Assembly: GCA_947499955.1 (NCBI GenBank)
Contig: CANMQI010000002.1
Coordinates: forward strand, 1 to 64,000
Direction: 5' to 3'
DNA from: an uncultured Granulosicoccus sp.
GTDB lineage: Bacteria; Pseudomonadota; Gammaproteobacteria; Granulosicoccales; Granulosicoccaceae
DNA length: 64,000 bases
A model generated the notes under the pieces. The model ran no database searches. It saw nothing but the letters and a program-made list of their open reading frames with translations, and was not told the origin of the DNA. Both the position numbers and the translations under genes were made by a program. Shown one piece after another: positions 53,388 through 62,560 of this stretch; within the stretch, counting starts at the first letter, position 1; every line of letters starts with the position of its first letter.

Positions 53388-55061
53388 TCAGCCCGCTTGT
53401 ACGGCGTCGGCTCGGTCTTCACGCAGAGACTGCCGCAAACCGATGAACAGGCTGACACACAACACCAGCAGCACAATGGTGAACGGGAAGCCGGTAGACA
53501 CTGCCATGGCCTGTAGCGCCGTCAGTGCTTCAGAGCCACCGACCAGCAACAGGGTGGCAGCCACGACACCTTCGAAGGTGCACCAGAACACGCGTTGAGC
53601 GGCAGGGGAATCCGTCTTGCCACCGGCAGTGATGGTATCGATGACCAATGATCCGGAGTCGGAAGAGGTCACGAAGAACACCAGCACCAGAACGATACCC
53701 AGCATGGATGTGAACGTTGCCAGCGGCAGATGCTGCAGCATCACGAACAGCTTGAGTTCCAGAGCAGCATCCTTGACCGGAGCTGCGGCATCGGCGACTA
53801 CCTGAGCAATGGCGGTTCCGCCGAAAGCACCCATCCACATCACACAGACGAAGGTAGGAATGATCAGTACGCAGAGAATGAACTCGCGAACCGTACGACC
53901 GCGGGAGACGCGGGCGATGAACATGCCGACGAAGGGTGACCAGGAAATCCACCACGCCCAGTAGAAGGCAGTCCAGCCTTGCGAGAAGTTGGTATCTTCC
54001 CGGCCGAACGGCATGGACAAGGGGATCAAATTCTTGACGTAGGCAGCACCACCCGAAACCGTTGTGCTGAATATCTCGGCGGTCGGGCCGACCACGATGA
54101 CGAACAGCAATAGCAGGCCTGCCAGTGCGATGTTGATCTCTGAGAGAATCTTGACGCCGCCGTCAAGACCACGCAGCACCGAGATCAGCGCCAGTATGGT
54201 AATGACAGCGATCAGGACGACCTTGGCGACACTGCCCGTGCCCCAGCCAAACAGGAAGTTGAGTCCGGCCAATGCCTGTTCGGTACCGAAGCCCAGGGAG
54301 GTCGCCAGACCAAACAGCGTGGCAAACACCGCAACGATATCAATGATATGACCCCACCAGCCCCAGATGCGCTCACCCAGAATCGGGTAGAAGGCAGAGC
54401 GTAGCGTCAGTGGCAAACCGCGGTTGTAGGTGAAGAACGCCAGTGCCAGGGCCAGTACGGCATAGATGGCCCAGGGGTGTAGAGCCCAGTGAAAGATGGT
54501 GGCAGACATGCCCAGATCTCGCGCTGCGATAGCATCGCCGGCAGCCGCACCCAGCGGTGCCCAGTCGGTCCGTGCAGCGCCTTCAACCGCTGTGCCACCC
54601 ATGGAGGAGGCAAAGTGGGACATGGGCTCGGAGACGCCGAAGAACATGAGGCCGATACCCATACCGGCAGCGAACAGCATGGCAAACCAGCCCATGTAGC
54701 TGTAGTCCGGAGTAGCGTCCTTGCCGCCCAGTCGAACATTGCCCAATGGGGTCACCAGCAGCATCAGACAGAACAGTACAAAGATGTTGGCTGCACTGAG
54801 GAAGAACCAGTCGAAGGTCGAGGTCAGAAAGGGGCGTAACCAACCGAAGAATTCAGTGGCTTGCGTTTGAAAGGCCAGGGTGATGAAAACGAAGATCATC
54901 ACGGCCAGGGCAGAAATCGGAAATACCGGGTTGTGAATCTCCAGCCCGAAAGGACTGATATTGTCCTGGCCGATTTCGAAGTCGGTATCTATCGGGTGAG
55001 GTGCATTCTCCATATGGGCATCTGGAGAGTCCTCTGGAGGAGGGGCAACACGTTCAGTCAT
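53388..55061 (-). CDS. BCCT-family (betaine/choline/carnitine) transporter
   Basis: A 557-residue inner-membrane symporter with 12 hydrophobic segments. Family marks include AGMGIGLMFFGVSEPMSHF and the aromatic signature FYWAWWISWSPFVGMFIARVSRG. Imports compatible solutes such as glycine betaine or choline with Na+ or H+. A 45-residue acidic N-terminal tail precedes TM1. It is monocistronic, with a shared terminator downstream. Confidence 0.9.
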   Translation of the reverse strand: MTERVAPPPEDSPDAHMENAPHPIDTDFEIGQDNISPFGLEIHNPVFPISALAVMIFVFITLAFQTQATEFFGWLRPFLTSTFDWFFLSAANIFVLFCLMLLVTPLGNVRLGGKDATPDYSYMGWFAMLFAAGMGIGLMFFGVSEPMSHFASSMGGTAVEGAARTDWAPLGAAAGDAIAARDLGMSATIFHWALHPWAIYAVLALALAFFTYNRGLPLTLRSAFYPILGERIWGWWGHIIDIVAVFATLFGLATSLGFGTEQALAGLNFLFGWGTGSVAKVVLIAVITILALISVLRGLDGGVKILSEINIALAGLLLLFVIVVGPTAEIFSTTVSGGAAYVKNLIPLSMPFGREDTNFSQGWTAFYWAWWISWSPFVGMFIARVSRGRTVREFILCVLIIPTFVCVMWMGAFGGTAIAQVVADAAAPVKDAALELKLFVMLQHLPLATFTSMLGIVLVLVFFVTSSDSGSLVIDTITAGGKTDSPAAQRVFWCTFEGVVAATLLLVGGSEALTALQAMAVSTGFPFTIVLLVLCVSLFIGLRQSLREDRADAVQAG

Positions 55062-55624
55062 ACGAGGTTGTCCTGTTCATGTGAATGTATCAGTGGCGGC
55101 CCAAGCTGGAGTTGGCTTGAACGGGAGAATGCGGCGCGATCTTGAAGGATTTACATGGATGGAGGCAGTAGTGCCTGTGCGCCATCGGAACTACTGGTTG
55201 CAGGAAACCGTGAAAGGCGGATGCGTCAGCAACGGGAACGACCGGCAGTCGTTCAAGTCCGAGCCGGCAGTCTACTCCAGATTGCTCGGTACTTCCAGAC
55301 AGCCCGGGAGTAGTGCAAGTCGGGGCACCAGGCAACCATCGGTGATCATCCACCATCGGCAACGACGTGCCATACGAACCATTCGAGGTCGTTCGCGCGT
55401 TCATGTCAGACGTTGCATGTCCTGAAGCAGCAGGCTATGACGCCTTTACCGCAGAGTAACAGTGACGCACCGAGTCGCTGTCTGTTCGTGTACTTATTGC
55501 CGTCTGGTGAATGCTGGCAGGCGCAGATTGGACAGCTTCAGGATCAATTCACATGAACGAATGTCACGGCCGTGCGTGGATTCAGGTGGCAATCACGTGA
55601 ATCATGCCCCATGGTGTGGCAGGC
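55062..55624. other. Intergenic region without a supported gene
   Basis: About 560 bases between the BCCT start (minus) and the 3' end of the GntR gene (minus). Frames such as 55081-55425 have Arg/Ser-rich translations and no ribosome-binding site. Nothing else recognised. Confidence 0.45.
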
Positions 55625-56305
55625 TCAGTCCCGGGCAACACCACTATCCCTGAGTGTGTCGACGACGAACTTGCCCGTGAGAGTTACGTGATCGTGCATG
55701 ATTTGCGCAGATTTTTCGATCTCATCGTCCTTGATCGACACAATCAGCTCCCGGTGGGCCGCCATGGCAATATCCAGTTTCTGCTGGTCGAATCGTGGGG
55801 CCAGATAACGTCCCCGCTGCGAACGATTACTGAGACTCTGGTGGGTGGTTTGCAGAACGTCGTGCTGCGCGAAACCGATCAGTGTGTTGTGAAATTCGTA
55901 GTCAGTCAGGAAGCAGCCTTCGCGATCGCCTGACTCGTAGAACTGGATCATCTGGTCGTGCAAGGCGACGATTCGGGACTTGTCCTCTGCCGACATGCGC
56001 GTCATGGCCAGTCGAACGCCAAGTGCTTCGAGTGGCGCCAGAAGGTCAAACACTTCGCCGATTTCCTGAATGCTGATCTCGGCCACGATCGCGCCCTTGT
56101 GCGGGCGGATTGTCACCAGACCTTCGGCTTCAAGCAGCTTGAAGGCCTCTCGCAAGGGGGTACGCGAGATTTCCAGCTCCTCGCACAGGGCTATCTCGCT
56201 CAGCCTGTCGGCTGGACGCAGTTCACCCTGCATGATTCGGTCGCGTACCGTAGCGGCAACTTGCGAATGCAGGGGATTACGATTGATTGCGCTTGTCTTG
56301 TTCAT
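55625..56305 (-). CDS. GntR-family regulator, FCD subfamily
   Basis: A 226-residue regulator. Winged helix at residues about 12-75 (LHSQVAATVRDRIMQGELRPADRLSE, SRTPLREAFKLLEAEGLVTI), then an FCD effector domain with EVFDLLAPLEALGVRLA, DYEFHNTLIGFAQHD and AAHRELIVSIKDDE. The His/Asp residues typical of metal-dependent effector pockets are visible. It is divergent from the TRAP operon with 184 bases between starts; matching TTGTA/TACAA half-sites lie in between. Confidence 0.85.
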   Translation of the reverse strand: MNKTSAINRNPLHSQVAATVRDRIMQGELRPADRLSEIALCEELEISRTPLREAFKLLEAEGLVTIRPHKGAIVAEISIQEIGEVFDLLAPLEALGVRLAMTRMSAEDKSRIVALHDQMIQFYESGDREGCFLTDYEFHNTLIGFAQHDVLQTTHQSLSNRSQRGRYLAPRFDQQKLDIAMAAHRELIVSIKDDEIEKSAQIMHDHVTLTGKFVVDTLRDSGVARD

Positions 56306-56430
56306 TGTCGTGGCTCAAACGCTGACTAATGGTGGCGCACCAGAAAGGTACCGCCCGCACTGTCTAGGTTCGTGGGCTGTCTATTGAAGAATACTGTACC
56401 TGCGTTTGGCGACACGGTGCTGAAAATATA

Positions 56431-56465
56431 ATTGTATGAATTGTGATTGTATGCAATTCTACAAT
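56431..56465. promoter_or_regulatory. FCD-GntR-type operator upstream of the TRAP operon
   Basis: ATTGTA at 56431-56436 and 56446-56451, and the inverse TACAAT at 56460-56465. The pair 56446/56460 is a perfect 6-bp inverted repeat with an 8-nt spacer. Nested GAATTG (56438-56443) / CAATTC (56454-56459) is a second inverted repeat. FadR-type regulators commonly bind TTGTA-TACAA-like sites. It lies 25 to 59 bases upstream of the TRAP binding-protein gene. Confidence 0.55.
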
Positions 56466-56489
56466 TCAGCTTATCCGGAGATAAAAAGC

Positions 56490-57527
56490 ATGTTCAAGAA
56501 AGCCATGGCCGCAGCTCTGACGCTGTCTGCACTGTCCGCCGGCCCCGTTGTCGCCGATACATCAGTACGGGTGCTGAGCCAGATTCTGCCCACTGCCAAG
56601 CAATATCCGAATGAGGCGGCAGCCATTGAAACGCTGAAGTCAGGCGGCTTCAAGGTGCAGTACAACAACTATGATGGTCTGGGGCTGAGCACGGCTGATG
56701 GACTCAGGCTGGTCTCGGACAATGCCTTCAACATTGCATCGGTCCAGATTGGTACGGCTGCGCGTGATGACGCATTCTTCGAAGGTCTCGATCTGATCGG
56801 TGTCTCCACGGACATGCAAAGCCTGAAGGCCGCCGTGGATTCCTATCGTGAGGTGTTCGACGCGCGACTTCAGGAGCGTTTCGGTGCCACGGTTCTGGCA
56901 CTGTGGCCGTTCGGTCCGCAGGTGTTCTACTGCAATGCGGAAGTCAACAGCGTCGATGATCTGGCCAACCTGAAGATTCGCAGCTTCACGCCGTCCATGT
57001 CGGCATTGCTGGAGACTCTGGGAGCGAGTCCTGTGACCCTGAACTTCGGCGAGGTCTATCCCGCACTTCAGCGACGCGTAGCCGATTGTGGTGTGACTTC
57101 CCCGACATCCGGCAACTCCGGCAAGTGGCCGGAAGTGACCACTCATCAGATTCCATTGTCGGTATCAGGTTCGGTGCAGGGCATCTTTGCCAATCTGGAT
57201 TGGTGGAACAGCCTTTCGGACGAAGAACGTGCGCAGGTCAAGACCGCGTACACCACTCTGGAAGCTGCACAGTGGGCACTGGCCAGTACCATCAATGACG
57301 ATGCCCTGGCTTGCAATACCGGACAGGATGGTTGCGAGGAAGGACAGAAATTCTCGATGACCATGGTTCCGGTCACCGAGGATGATATTGCTCGTGTGCA
57401 GAAGGCCGCTGCCGAGGTGGTTCTACCTGACTGGATCGAGCGATGCGAGGCTACCTATCCTGGCTGCACCGAAGTCTGGAACGACACTGTCGGCGCTGCT
57501 CGCGGCATGACTGCCGCCAGCAACTGA
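56490..57527 (+). CDS. TRAP transporter solute-binding protein (DctP family)
   Basis: A 345-residue periplasmic protein. Signal MFKKAMAAALTLSALSAGPVVA, then a DctP-type fold with the ligand-carboxylate segment NLKIRSFTPSMSALLETLGASPVTL and LNFGEVYPALQRRVADCGV. Four cysteines near the C-terminus are less common. ATG 56490 has CGGAG 10 bases upstream; the 56436 start adds 18 residues that overlap the operator. First gene of the dctPQM-AEC operon. Confidence 0.85.
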   Translation: MFKKAMAAALTLSALSAGPVVADTSVRVLSQILPTAKQYPNEAAAIETLKSGGFKVQYNNYDGLGLSTADGLRLVSDNAFNIASVQIGTAARDDAFFEGLDLIGVSTDMQSLKAAVDSYREVFDARLQERFGATVLALWPFGPQVFYCNAEVNSVDDLANLKIRSFTPSMSALLETLGASPVTLNFGEVYPALQRRVADCGVTSPTSGNSGKWPEVTTHQIPLSVSGSVQGIFANLDWWNSLSDEERAQVKTAYTTLEAAQWALASTINDDALACNTGQDGCEEGQKFSMTMVPVTEDDIARVQKAAAEVVLPDWIERCEATYPGCTEVWNDTVGAARGMTAASN

Positions 57528-57560
57528 ACCATCTTTAGCCGTCATTGAGGGGGGGATCCG

Positions 57561-58139
57561 ATGAGACTGGAAGAACGTGTCATGCGCTACATTGCGCTGG
57601 CGGCAGGGTATGCGCTACTGGTTCAGGCCGTCCTCACTGCGGTCGAGATTGTTTCGCGAAAACTGTTCAACCACTCCCTTCAGGGGGTGGATGAACTGGG
57701 GGGCTATGTGCTGGCCATCACGGCCAGTGTCGGGTTCGGCTACGCGGTAGTGACCCACGCCCATACGCGGGTTGATTTTGCCTTGAAGCATGCATCGGTT
57801 GCCGGACGGTCAGTGCTGCACTTGCTCGCCAGCCTGGTGCTGGTGGCAGTGTCATCCGGCATGTTGTGGTTCGCGGTCAAATCGCTGCGTGCATCCATCC
57901 GCCTTGGCTCAACCGCCACAACGCCCTTGCAGACACCCTTGTGGATTCCACAGGGGATCTGGGTTTTCGGGCTGACCATGTTCGTGCTGGTGTCATTGAT
58001 CATTCTGCTGCGTTGCATGGCACGCCTCAGACGAGGTGACTATCAGGGCGTGGAAGACTTGCTGCAGGCACAGTCATCAGAGCAGCAGGAGCTGCTGTCT
58101 GCCGGGTTCGATGGTGATTCACAAGGGAGGACTGGCTGA
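57561..58139 (+). CDS. TRAP transporter small membrane subunit (DctQ family)
   Basis: A 192-residue inner-membrane protein with four hydrophobic segments (start YIALAAGYALLVQAVLTAVEI). The arrangement matches DctQ. Its stop overlaps the DctM start (TGATG), so both are co-translated. Confidence 0.85.
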   Translation: MRLEERVMRYIALAAGYALLVQAVLTAVEIVSRKLFNHSLQGVDELGGYVLAITASVGFGYAVVTHAHTRVDFALKHASVAGRSVLHLLASLVLVAVSSGMLWFAVKSLRASIRLGSTATTPLQTPLWIPQGIWVFGLTMFVLVSLIILLRCMARLRRGDYQGVEDLLQAQSSEQQELLSAGFDGDSQGRTG

Positions 58140-59440
58140 TGGTTGGTATTGATGTAATCGCGATCGGCTTCGTGTGTGTCATCGGTCTGCTGATGCTGGG
58201 CCTGCACGTTGGCACGGTCATGGTTATCACGGCGCTTGTCGGTGTGGTCTGGGGTATCGGGCCCATGATGCTCAATTCAGCCGGCAACCTCATGTGGGGG
58301 CAGATGAACAGCTTCGTGCTGACAGCCATTCCGCTCTATATCCTGATGGGCGAGATTCTGGTGAAAAGCAATATTGCCGAACGTATGTATCGTTCGCTGT
58401 CAGACTGGGTGCAATGGCTCCCGGGGCGTTTGCTGCATTCCAATATTGCCTCGTCTGCCATGTTCTCCGCCATATCGGGCTCGTCCGTTGCCACGGCCGC
58501 CACGATCAGCACCGTGGCTTTCCCGACCTTTCGCAGACACAATTATGATGAGCGCTGGGTTGCCGGGTCCATTGCCAGTGGGGCGACGCTGGGCATACTG
58601 ATACCGCCATCGATCAATCTGATCATCTACGGTGCCATTACCGATACCTCCATTGGCGATCTCTTCATCGCGGGCATCGTGCCGGGCCTGATGCTGGCCT
58701 TGTTCTTCGTGCTCATCATTGCCATTGCAGCCTTCTTCTGGCCAGGCATCGCCGGTGAAGCCTCGGACGAAAGCGAGCTGGAAGGGCGTCTGGGTCGCTT
58801 GATCGATCTTGTCGGGCCTTCCGTCATTTTCATTGCGATCATCGGCAGCATCTATGGCGGTTGGGCAACGCCAACGGAGGCGGCGGCAGTCGGTGTTGTT
58901 GCATCGCTGGCCCTGGCAGCCTATTACCGCAAGCTTGACCTGACCATGCTCAACGAAAGCCTGTTGGCAACGGTCCGAATCACGGCGATGATCGTCTTCG
59001 TGCTTATCGGGGCTTTCTTCCTGAACTTCAGCATGGGCGTTCTGGGCGTGCCTGATCAGGTTGCCTCATTCATCTCATCCCTGGACGTGTCGCCAATCAC
59101 CCTGATTCTGTGTCTGGTGCTGCTCTATCTCGTGCTGGGCTGTTTTCTGGATGCGCTGGCGATGATGATCACGACCATTCCGGTGCTGTTTCCGGTGGTT
59201 ATCGCTGTCGGCTACGATCCGGTGTGGTTTGGTGTGTTCGTTGTCATCATGTGCGAGCTGGCCTTGCTGACTCCACCGGTGGGCATGAACCTGTATATCG
59301 TGCAGGGTGTGCGCAACAAGGGTTCCATCACGGAGGTGATACTGGGCGTGATGCCTTTCTTCATCGGCATATTGACACTGGTTGCTCTGGTCACGCTCTT
59401 TCCGGAGATAGTCACCTTTCTTCCTCAGGCCATGCGCTGA
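58139..59440 (+). CDS. TRAP transporter large membrane subunit (DctM family)
   Basis: A 433-residue membrane protein with about 12 hydrophobic segments. DctM marks: NIASSAMFSAISGSSVATAATI and ASGATLGILIPPSINLIIYG. It forms the Na+-driven channel with DctQ. The stop is 46 bases before the Shine-Dalgarno of the AEC gene. Confidence 0.9.
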   Translation: MVGIDVIAIGFVCVIGLLMLGLHVGTVMVITALVGVVWGIGPMMLNSAGNLMWGQMNSFVLTAIPLYILMGEILVKSNIAERMYRSLSDWVQWLPGRLLHSNIASSAMFSAISGSSVATAATISTVAFPTFRRHNYDERWVAGSIASGATLGILIPPSINLIIYGAITDTSIGDLFIAGIVPGLMLALFFVLIIAIAAFFWPGIAGEASDESELEGRLGRLIDLVGPSVIFIAIIGSIYGGWATPTEAAAVGVVASLALAAYYRKLDLTMLNESLLATVRITAMIVFVLIGAFFLNFSMGVLGVPDQVASFISSLDVSPITLILCLVLLYLVLGCFLDALAMMITTIPVLFPVVIAVGYDPVWFGVFVVIMCELALLTPPVGMNLYIVQGVRNKGSITEVILGVMPFFIGILTLVALVTLFPEIVTFLPQAMR

Positions 59441-59480
59441 CATTGTTGGTGAAGATGAATCATCGCATGGGTGATGGTGA

Positions 59481-59518
59481 ACATTCAGGAGGGCGGTCGC
59501 TCTGGAACTCCTGAATGT
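59481..59518 (+). promoter_or_regulatory. Hairpin enclosing the AEC gene's Shine-Dalgarno and start
   Basis: ACATTCAGGAG (59481-59491) and CTCCTGAATGT (59508-59518) form a perfect 11-bp stem with a 16-nt loop. The left arm holds most of AGGAGGG (59487-59493), the only good ribosome-binding site of the AEC gene; the loop holds the CTG at 59502. The right arm is already coding. Such a stem would hide the ribosome-binding site unless upstream translation, a ligand or a protein opens it. No U tract follows, so it is not a typical terminator. Confidence 0.6.
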
Positions 59519-60410
59519 CCTTGCCAACCCGATTCTGCCTGTTTTTGCAATCATGGCACTCGGCTTCATCCTGGGGCGTGCAGGCTGGATCAGCGTTGCC
59601 GAGGCACGAGTTGTCAATCGCATCACGCTGACGGTGTTCTTGCCAGTCTTTCTGTTTGATGTCAGCTCGCATACCGACATTGCTCGCTTCACTCTGCTAC
59701 CGATTGCCACCTATCTGGTGGTGGAGCTGGCGGTGTTCATGGTTGGCTTCGCTCTGGCCTTCTACGTCATGCAAAGGGAGGCTTCCGAGTCGCTGTTGCT
59801 GGGGATGACAGGTGTGGTGGCCAACAACGCCTTTTATGTTCTACCCATTGCCCTTGTGCTTTATGGAGCGGAAGGTGCACAACCGTTCGTGGCCATCACG
59901 ACCGTTGATGGACTGATTGGTTTCAGCGCAATCATTCTCGCCCTGGAGTTTGTCCGACATGGCAGTTTGTCATGGCGAGTGCTTGGTCTTGGCATCATTC
60001 GCTCACCCATCATTCTGGCGCTTGTTGCCGGGATTGCCTTTTCCGCCAGTGGCCTGGTCTTGCCGCAGTCACTCGTGACCTACATCAGTTTCAATGGCGC
60101 AGCCGCCGCTCCACTGGCGCTGTTTGCATTGGGTGTGGTGTTATCGGAAACAGCCTTTCGCGCGGATCCGGTTGTCGCCCTGTTCGTGGGAATCAAGGTT
60201 CTGGTATTCCCGGCTTGCGTCTGGGCCGCGTTTCATCTGGTGTCCTATGAGGCCGCTGATGCACCGATTTACGTGCTCAGTGCCGCCGGTCCTTCGGTGG
60301 CTATGGCACTCAGTCTGGCGCTTCTCCATGATGTCAGGACAGACACCATTGCGCAGATCATGGTCTGGACCGGTGTATTCAGCCTGGTATCCATCGTCGT
60401 GCTCGCCTGA
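59502..60410 (+). CDS. AEC-family transporter, probable CTG start
   Basis: A 302-residue inner-membrane carrier from CTG 59502 (ten hydrophobic segments; auxin-efflux/MdcF-like). The first ATG (59553) lies inside TM1. The bases before it, in frame, encode LELLNVLANPILPVFAIMAL, which completes TM1 as in relatives. AGGAGGG ends 8 bases before CTG 59502, and no ATG, GTG or TTG lies in frame between an in-frame stop (59478-59480) and 59553. Substrate probably a dicarboxylate or amino-acid-like compound shared with the TRAP system. It may be co-transcribed with dctM. Confidence 0.75.
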   Translation: MELLNVLANPILPVFAIMALGFILGRAGWISVAEARVVNRITLTVFLPVFLFDVSSHTDIARFTLLPIATYLVVELAVFMVGFALAFYVMQREASESLLLGMTGVVANNAFYVLPIALVLYGAEGAQPFVAITTVDGLIGFSAIILALEFVRHGSLSWRVLGLGIIRSPIILALVAGIAFSASGLVLPQSLVTYISFNGAAAAPLALFALGVVLSETAFRADPVVALFVGIKVLVFPACVWAAFHLVSYEAADAPIYVLSAAGPSVAMALSLALLHDVRTDTIAQIMVWTGVFSLVSIVVLA

Positions 60411-60544
60411 CGTTTGCGGTGCTGCCGCTCTGGCGCAGCTTCAGTCGATGCAGGCGCCGACGCTCAGGCAGGTAAATATCATGGCCAGTGCGAGACAACA
60501 AACGAGACACGAATGCCAGTGCGTCTTGGCAGGCCTGGCTGTCC

Positions 60545-61048
60545 TCAATATCGTCGTAGCCGTCTGGGTAACGTGGCCACTACCACGCAAGACAGTGCGC
60601 CGAGTGAGGTGAGAGTGCGAAACAGATTGAGCCTGTTCCAGGGAGATTCGAATTCGGTACGGGCAGCTGACGCAATGTCGGTGGTGAGAGGCACGATTTC
60701 AGCCAGTGCGTTGTTGAGCGGGATATTGCCGAGGAAGGTGATCAGGAGTGTCGCGATCGCCAACAGCAAGGCCATGGTCAGCCAGAGGAGCGTTTTGGAG
60801 CTACGGTGTCGGTGCGTCCAGAGCGCCATGGCGATGGCAGGCGCCGTCCCGAAGAAGACAATGCCGAACTCCAGATCGCGGATGGTGTTGTTGATAGCCT
60901 GAAATATGATCACATAGGTCGTATCGCCCACCTGTGCAAGTCCGCGGATGACAGAGAATTGATACGTGGCGAAGAATCCGGCAGACAGGCCGCTGAGTAT
61001 CAGGGCCAGCGCAACACTCGACAGGCGGACGTAGTGACTCTGCTTCAT
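60545..61048 (-). CDS. DUF1772 (anthrone oxygenase-like) membrane protein
   Basis: A 167-residue protein with four hydrophobic segments (VALALILSGLSAGFFATYQFSVI, IVFFGTAPAIAMALWTH, LTMALLLAIATLLITFLGNIPLN, LGALSCVVVATLP). The FNxxLGNIPLNN-like motif (TFLGNIPLNNALAEI) is the DUF1772 hallmark. Function unknown in bacteria. Separate from its neighbours and on the opposite strand. Confidence 0.75.
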   Translation of the reverse strand: MKQSHYVRLSSVALALILSGLSAGFFATYQFSVIRGLAQVGDTTYVIIFQAINNTIRDLEFGIVFFGTAPAIAMALWTHRHRSSKTLLWLTMALLLAIATLLITFLGNIPLNNALAEIVPLTTDIASAARTEFESPWNRLNLFRTLTSLGALSCVVVATLPRRLRRY

Positions 61049-61361
61049 CGATTCTCTCCATGGATACGGTTAAGCATACGGGTGCTGATACCTAGTGAGT
61101 ACCGTGTTGCACGATCAAATGCAAGTGGGCCAGAAGCTGGTTGACCTGAATCCTCTCGTCATGAACACGTCCAGACCCACCGGTTTGTTGCCCGGTTGCG
61201 GGTATCCGAGTGTCGAATCGATTACCGAAAGACACCAGAACAGATTGCACGGGGATAGTGATACGACACCCTGGAGGGGCGGATCAGTCAGAAAACAGGG
61301 GGTTGTTTTTGCGTGCGACATGCGGGTGCGAGTTGAAAGAAACACGCACCATGATAATGCA
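61049..61361. other. Intergenic region
   Basis: About 310 bases between the DUF1772 start (minus) and the palindrome at 61362. No ribosome-binding site or recognisable frame. Contains the DUF1772 promoter. Confidence 0.4.
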
Positions 61362-61373
61362 TTGTATATACAA
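61362..61373. promoter_or_regulatory. Perfect palindrome TTGTATATACAA upstream of the peptide ABC operon
   Basis: TTGTATATACAA is a perfect 12-bp palindrome in an AT-rich stretch, about 215 bases before the permease gene at 61588. It has the same TTGTA/TACAA half-sites as the TRAP-operon operator and fits the FCD-GntR consensus. No regulator gene is adjacent. Confidence 0.5.
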
Positions 61374-61587
61374 GTGATTTTTCAAGTTGTTGAAATAAAA
61401 GGATATTTGACCGAGTAACCTGTGGCATGCCGTGTGCACTAATGGGTTAGGTCGATGATTCAGTGCCCGGATGCACCGATAAAAAATCGACGTTCACCCG
61501 GATAAGCTGATTACTCATGAGTTCATTTGTAGTACCGCCAGTGTGTTGTCGTGCCGCCTCTTCTGCCTTCATCGAGGGGGATGTGGC

Positions 61588-62490
61588 ATGAGTCGTGAGG
61601 CGCTGAGTGTCCAGGAAGCGGCCTCGGAAAGCCGCTCACCCGGTGTGTTCAGACAGTTGCTGGAACGCCCCGGCAGTGCCTTCGGTCTTGTTCTGATTGC
61701 AGCCATCGTTATCTGTGCACTGACGGCGAGCTACATCACGCCATACGATCCGAACGATCAGCCGTTCGATGGGCTGACGATTGAAGGCGCGCCCATCGCA
61801 CCCAATGCCGAACATTGGATGGGCACCGATTTGCTGGGACGGGATCTGTTGTCACGTCTGATAGTGGGGGCGCAGACGTCTCTGATCATCGGTGTGGTGG
61901 CCAATGGTCTGTCGGCGATATTGGGTACGCTGGTGGGTGTGACTGCGGGTTATTTCGGTGGGCTGAGCGCTGTTGTGTTGATGCGTTTCACCGATCTGAT
62001 GATGGCTTTTCCCGCGCTGCTGCTGGCCATCGTGCTGGCGGCCATATTCGAACCCAGTCTGTGGATCGTGGCGATGGTGATCGCCATGGTCAATTGGGTG
62101 CAGATGGCCAGGGTGGTGTACACCGAGACACGATCCCTGACAGAACGAGACTTCATACAGGCGCAGATATCCATGGGCTCGGGACCCTTGAGAGTCTTGT
62201 TTCGGCATGTGCTGCCGCACCTGCTGTCCTCGATAGTCGTGTTCAGTACGCTGGGTATTTCCACGACGGTATTGCTGGAGGCCACGTTGAGTTATCTGGG
62301 CGTGGGTGTGCAGCCTCCCACGCCAAGCTGGGGCAATATCATCTTCGAGAATCAGACCTATTTCTCTTCAGCGCCCTGGCTGGTCTTCATCCCGGGGGTT
62401 GCCATTCTGTTGATGGCGCTGGCATTCAACCTGGTGGGAGACGCGCTGCGCGACATTCTGGATCCGACACTGAAGGGGCGGCACGGATGA
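61588..62490 (+). CDS. Peptide/nickel-type ABC transporter permease (DppC-like)
   Basis: A 300-residue permease with six membrane segments. N-terminal extension plus FGLVLIAAIVICALTASYITPYDPN and GTDLLGRDLLSRLIVGAQTS are typical of DppC/OppC. EAA loop near TERDFIQAQISMGSGPLRVLFRHVL. GAGGGGG lies before ATG 61588. The order here is DppC, DppB, binding protein, the reverse of the common ABC order. Confidence 0.85.
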   Translation: MSREALSVQEAASESRSPGVFRQLLERPGSAFGLVLIAAIVICALTASYITPYDPNDQPFDGLTIEGAPIAPNAEHWMGTDLLGRDLLSRLIVGAQTSLIIGVVANGLSAILGTLVGVTAGYFGGLSAVVLMRFTDLMMAFPALLLAIVLAAIFEPSLWIVAMVIAMVNWVQMARVVYTETRSLTERDFIQAQISMGSGPLRVLFRHVLPHLLSSIVVFSTLGISTTVLLEATLSYLGVGVQPPTPSWGNIIFENQTYFSSAPWLVFIPGVAILLMALAFNLVGDALRDILDPTLKGRHG

Positions 62491-62560
62491 GAGCCTTCAT
62501 CAGATTCAAGCTGGCGCTTGCCAGTCGACAGATGCAGATCAATTCGGAGCGCCAATCGTC

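Noticed and set aside
55081-55425. Possible small gene between BCCT and GntR genes
   Set aside because: Arg/Ser-rich translation, no ribosome-binding site, no family pattern.
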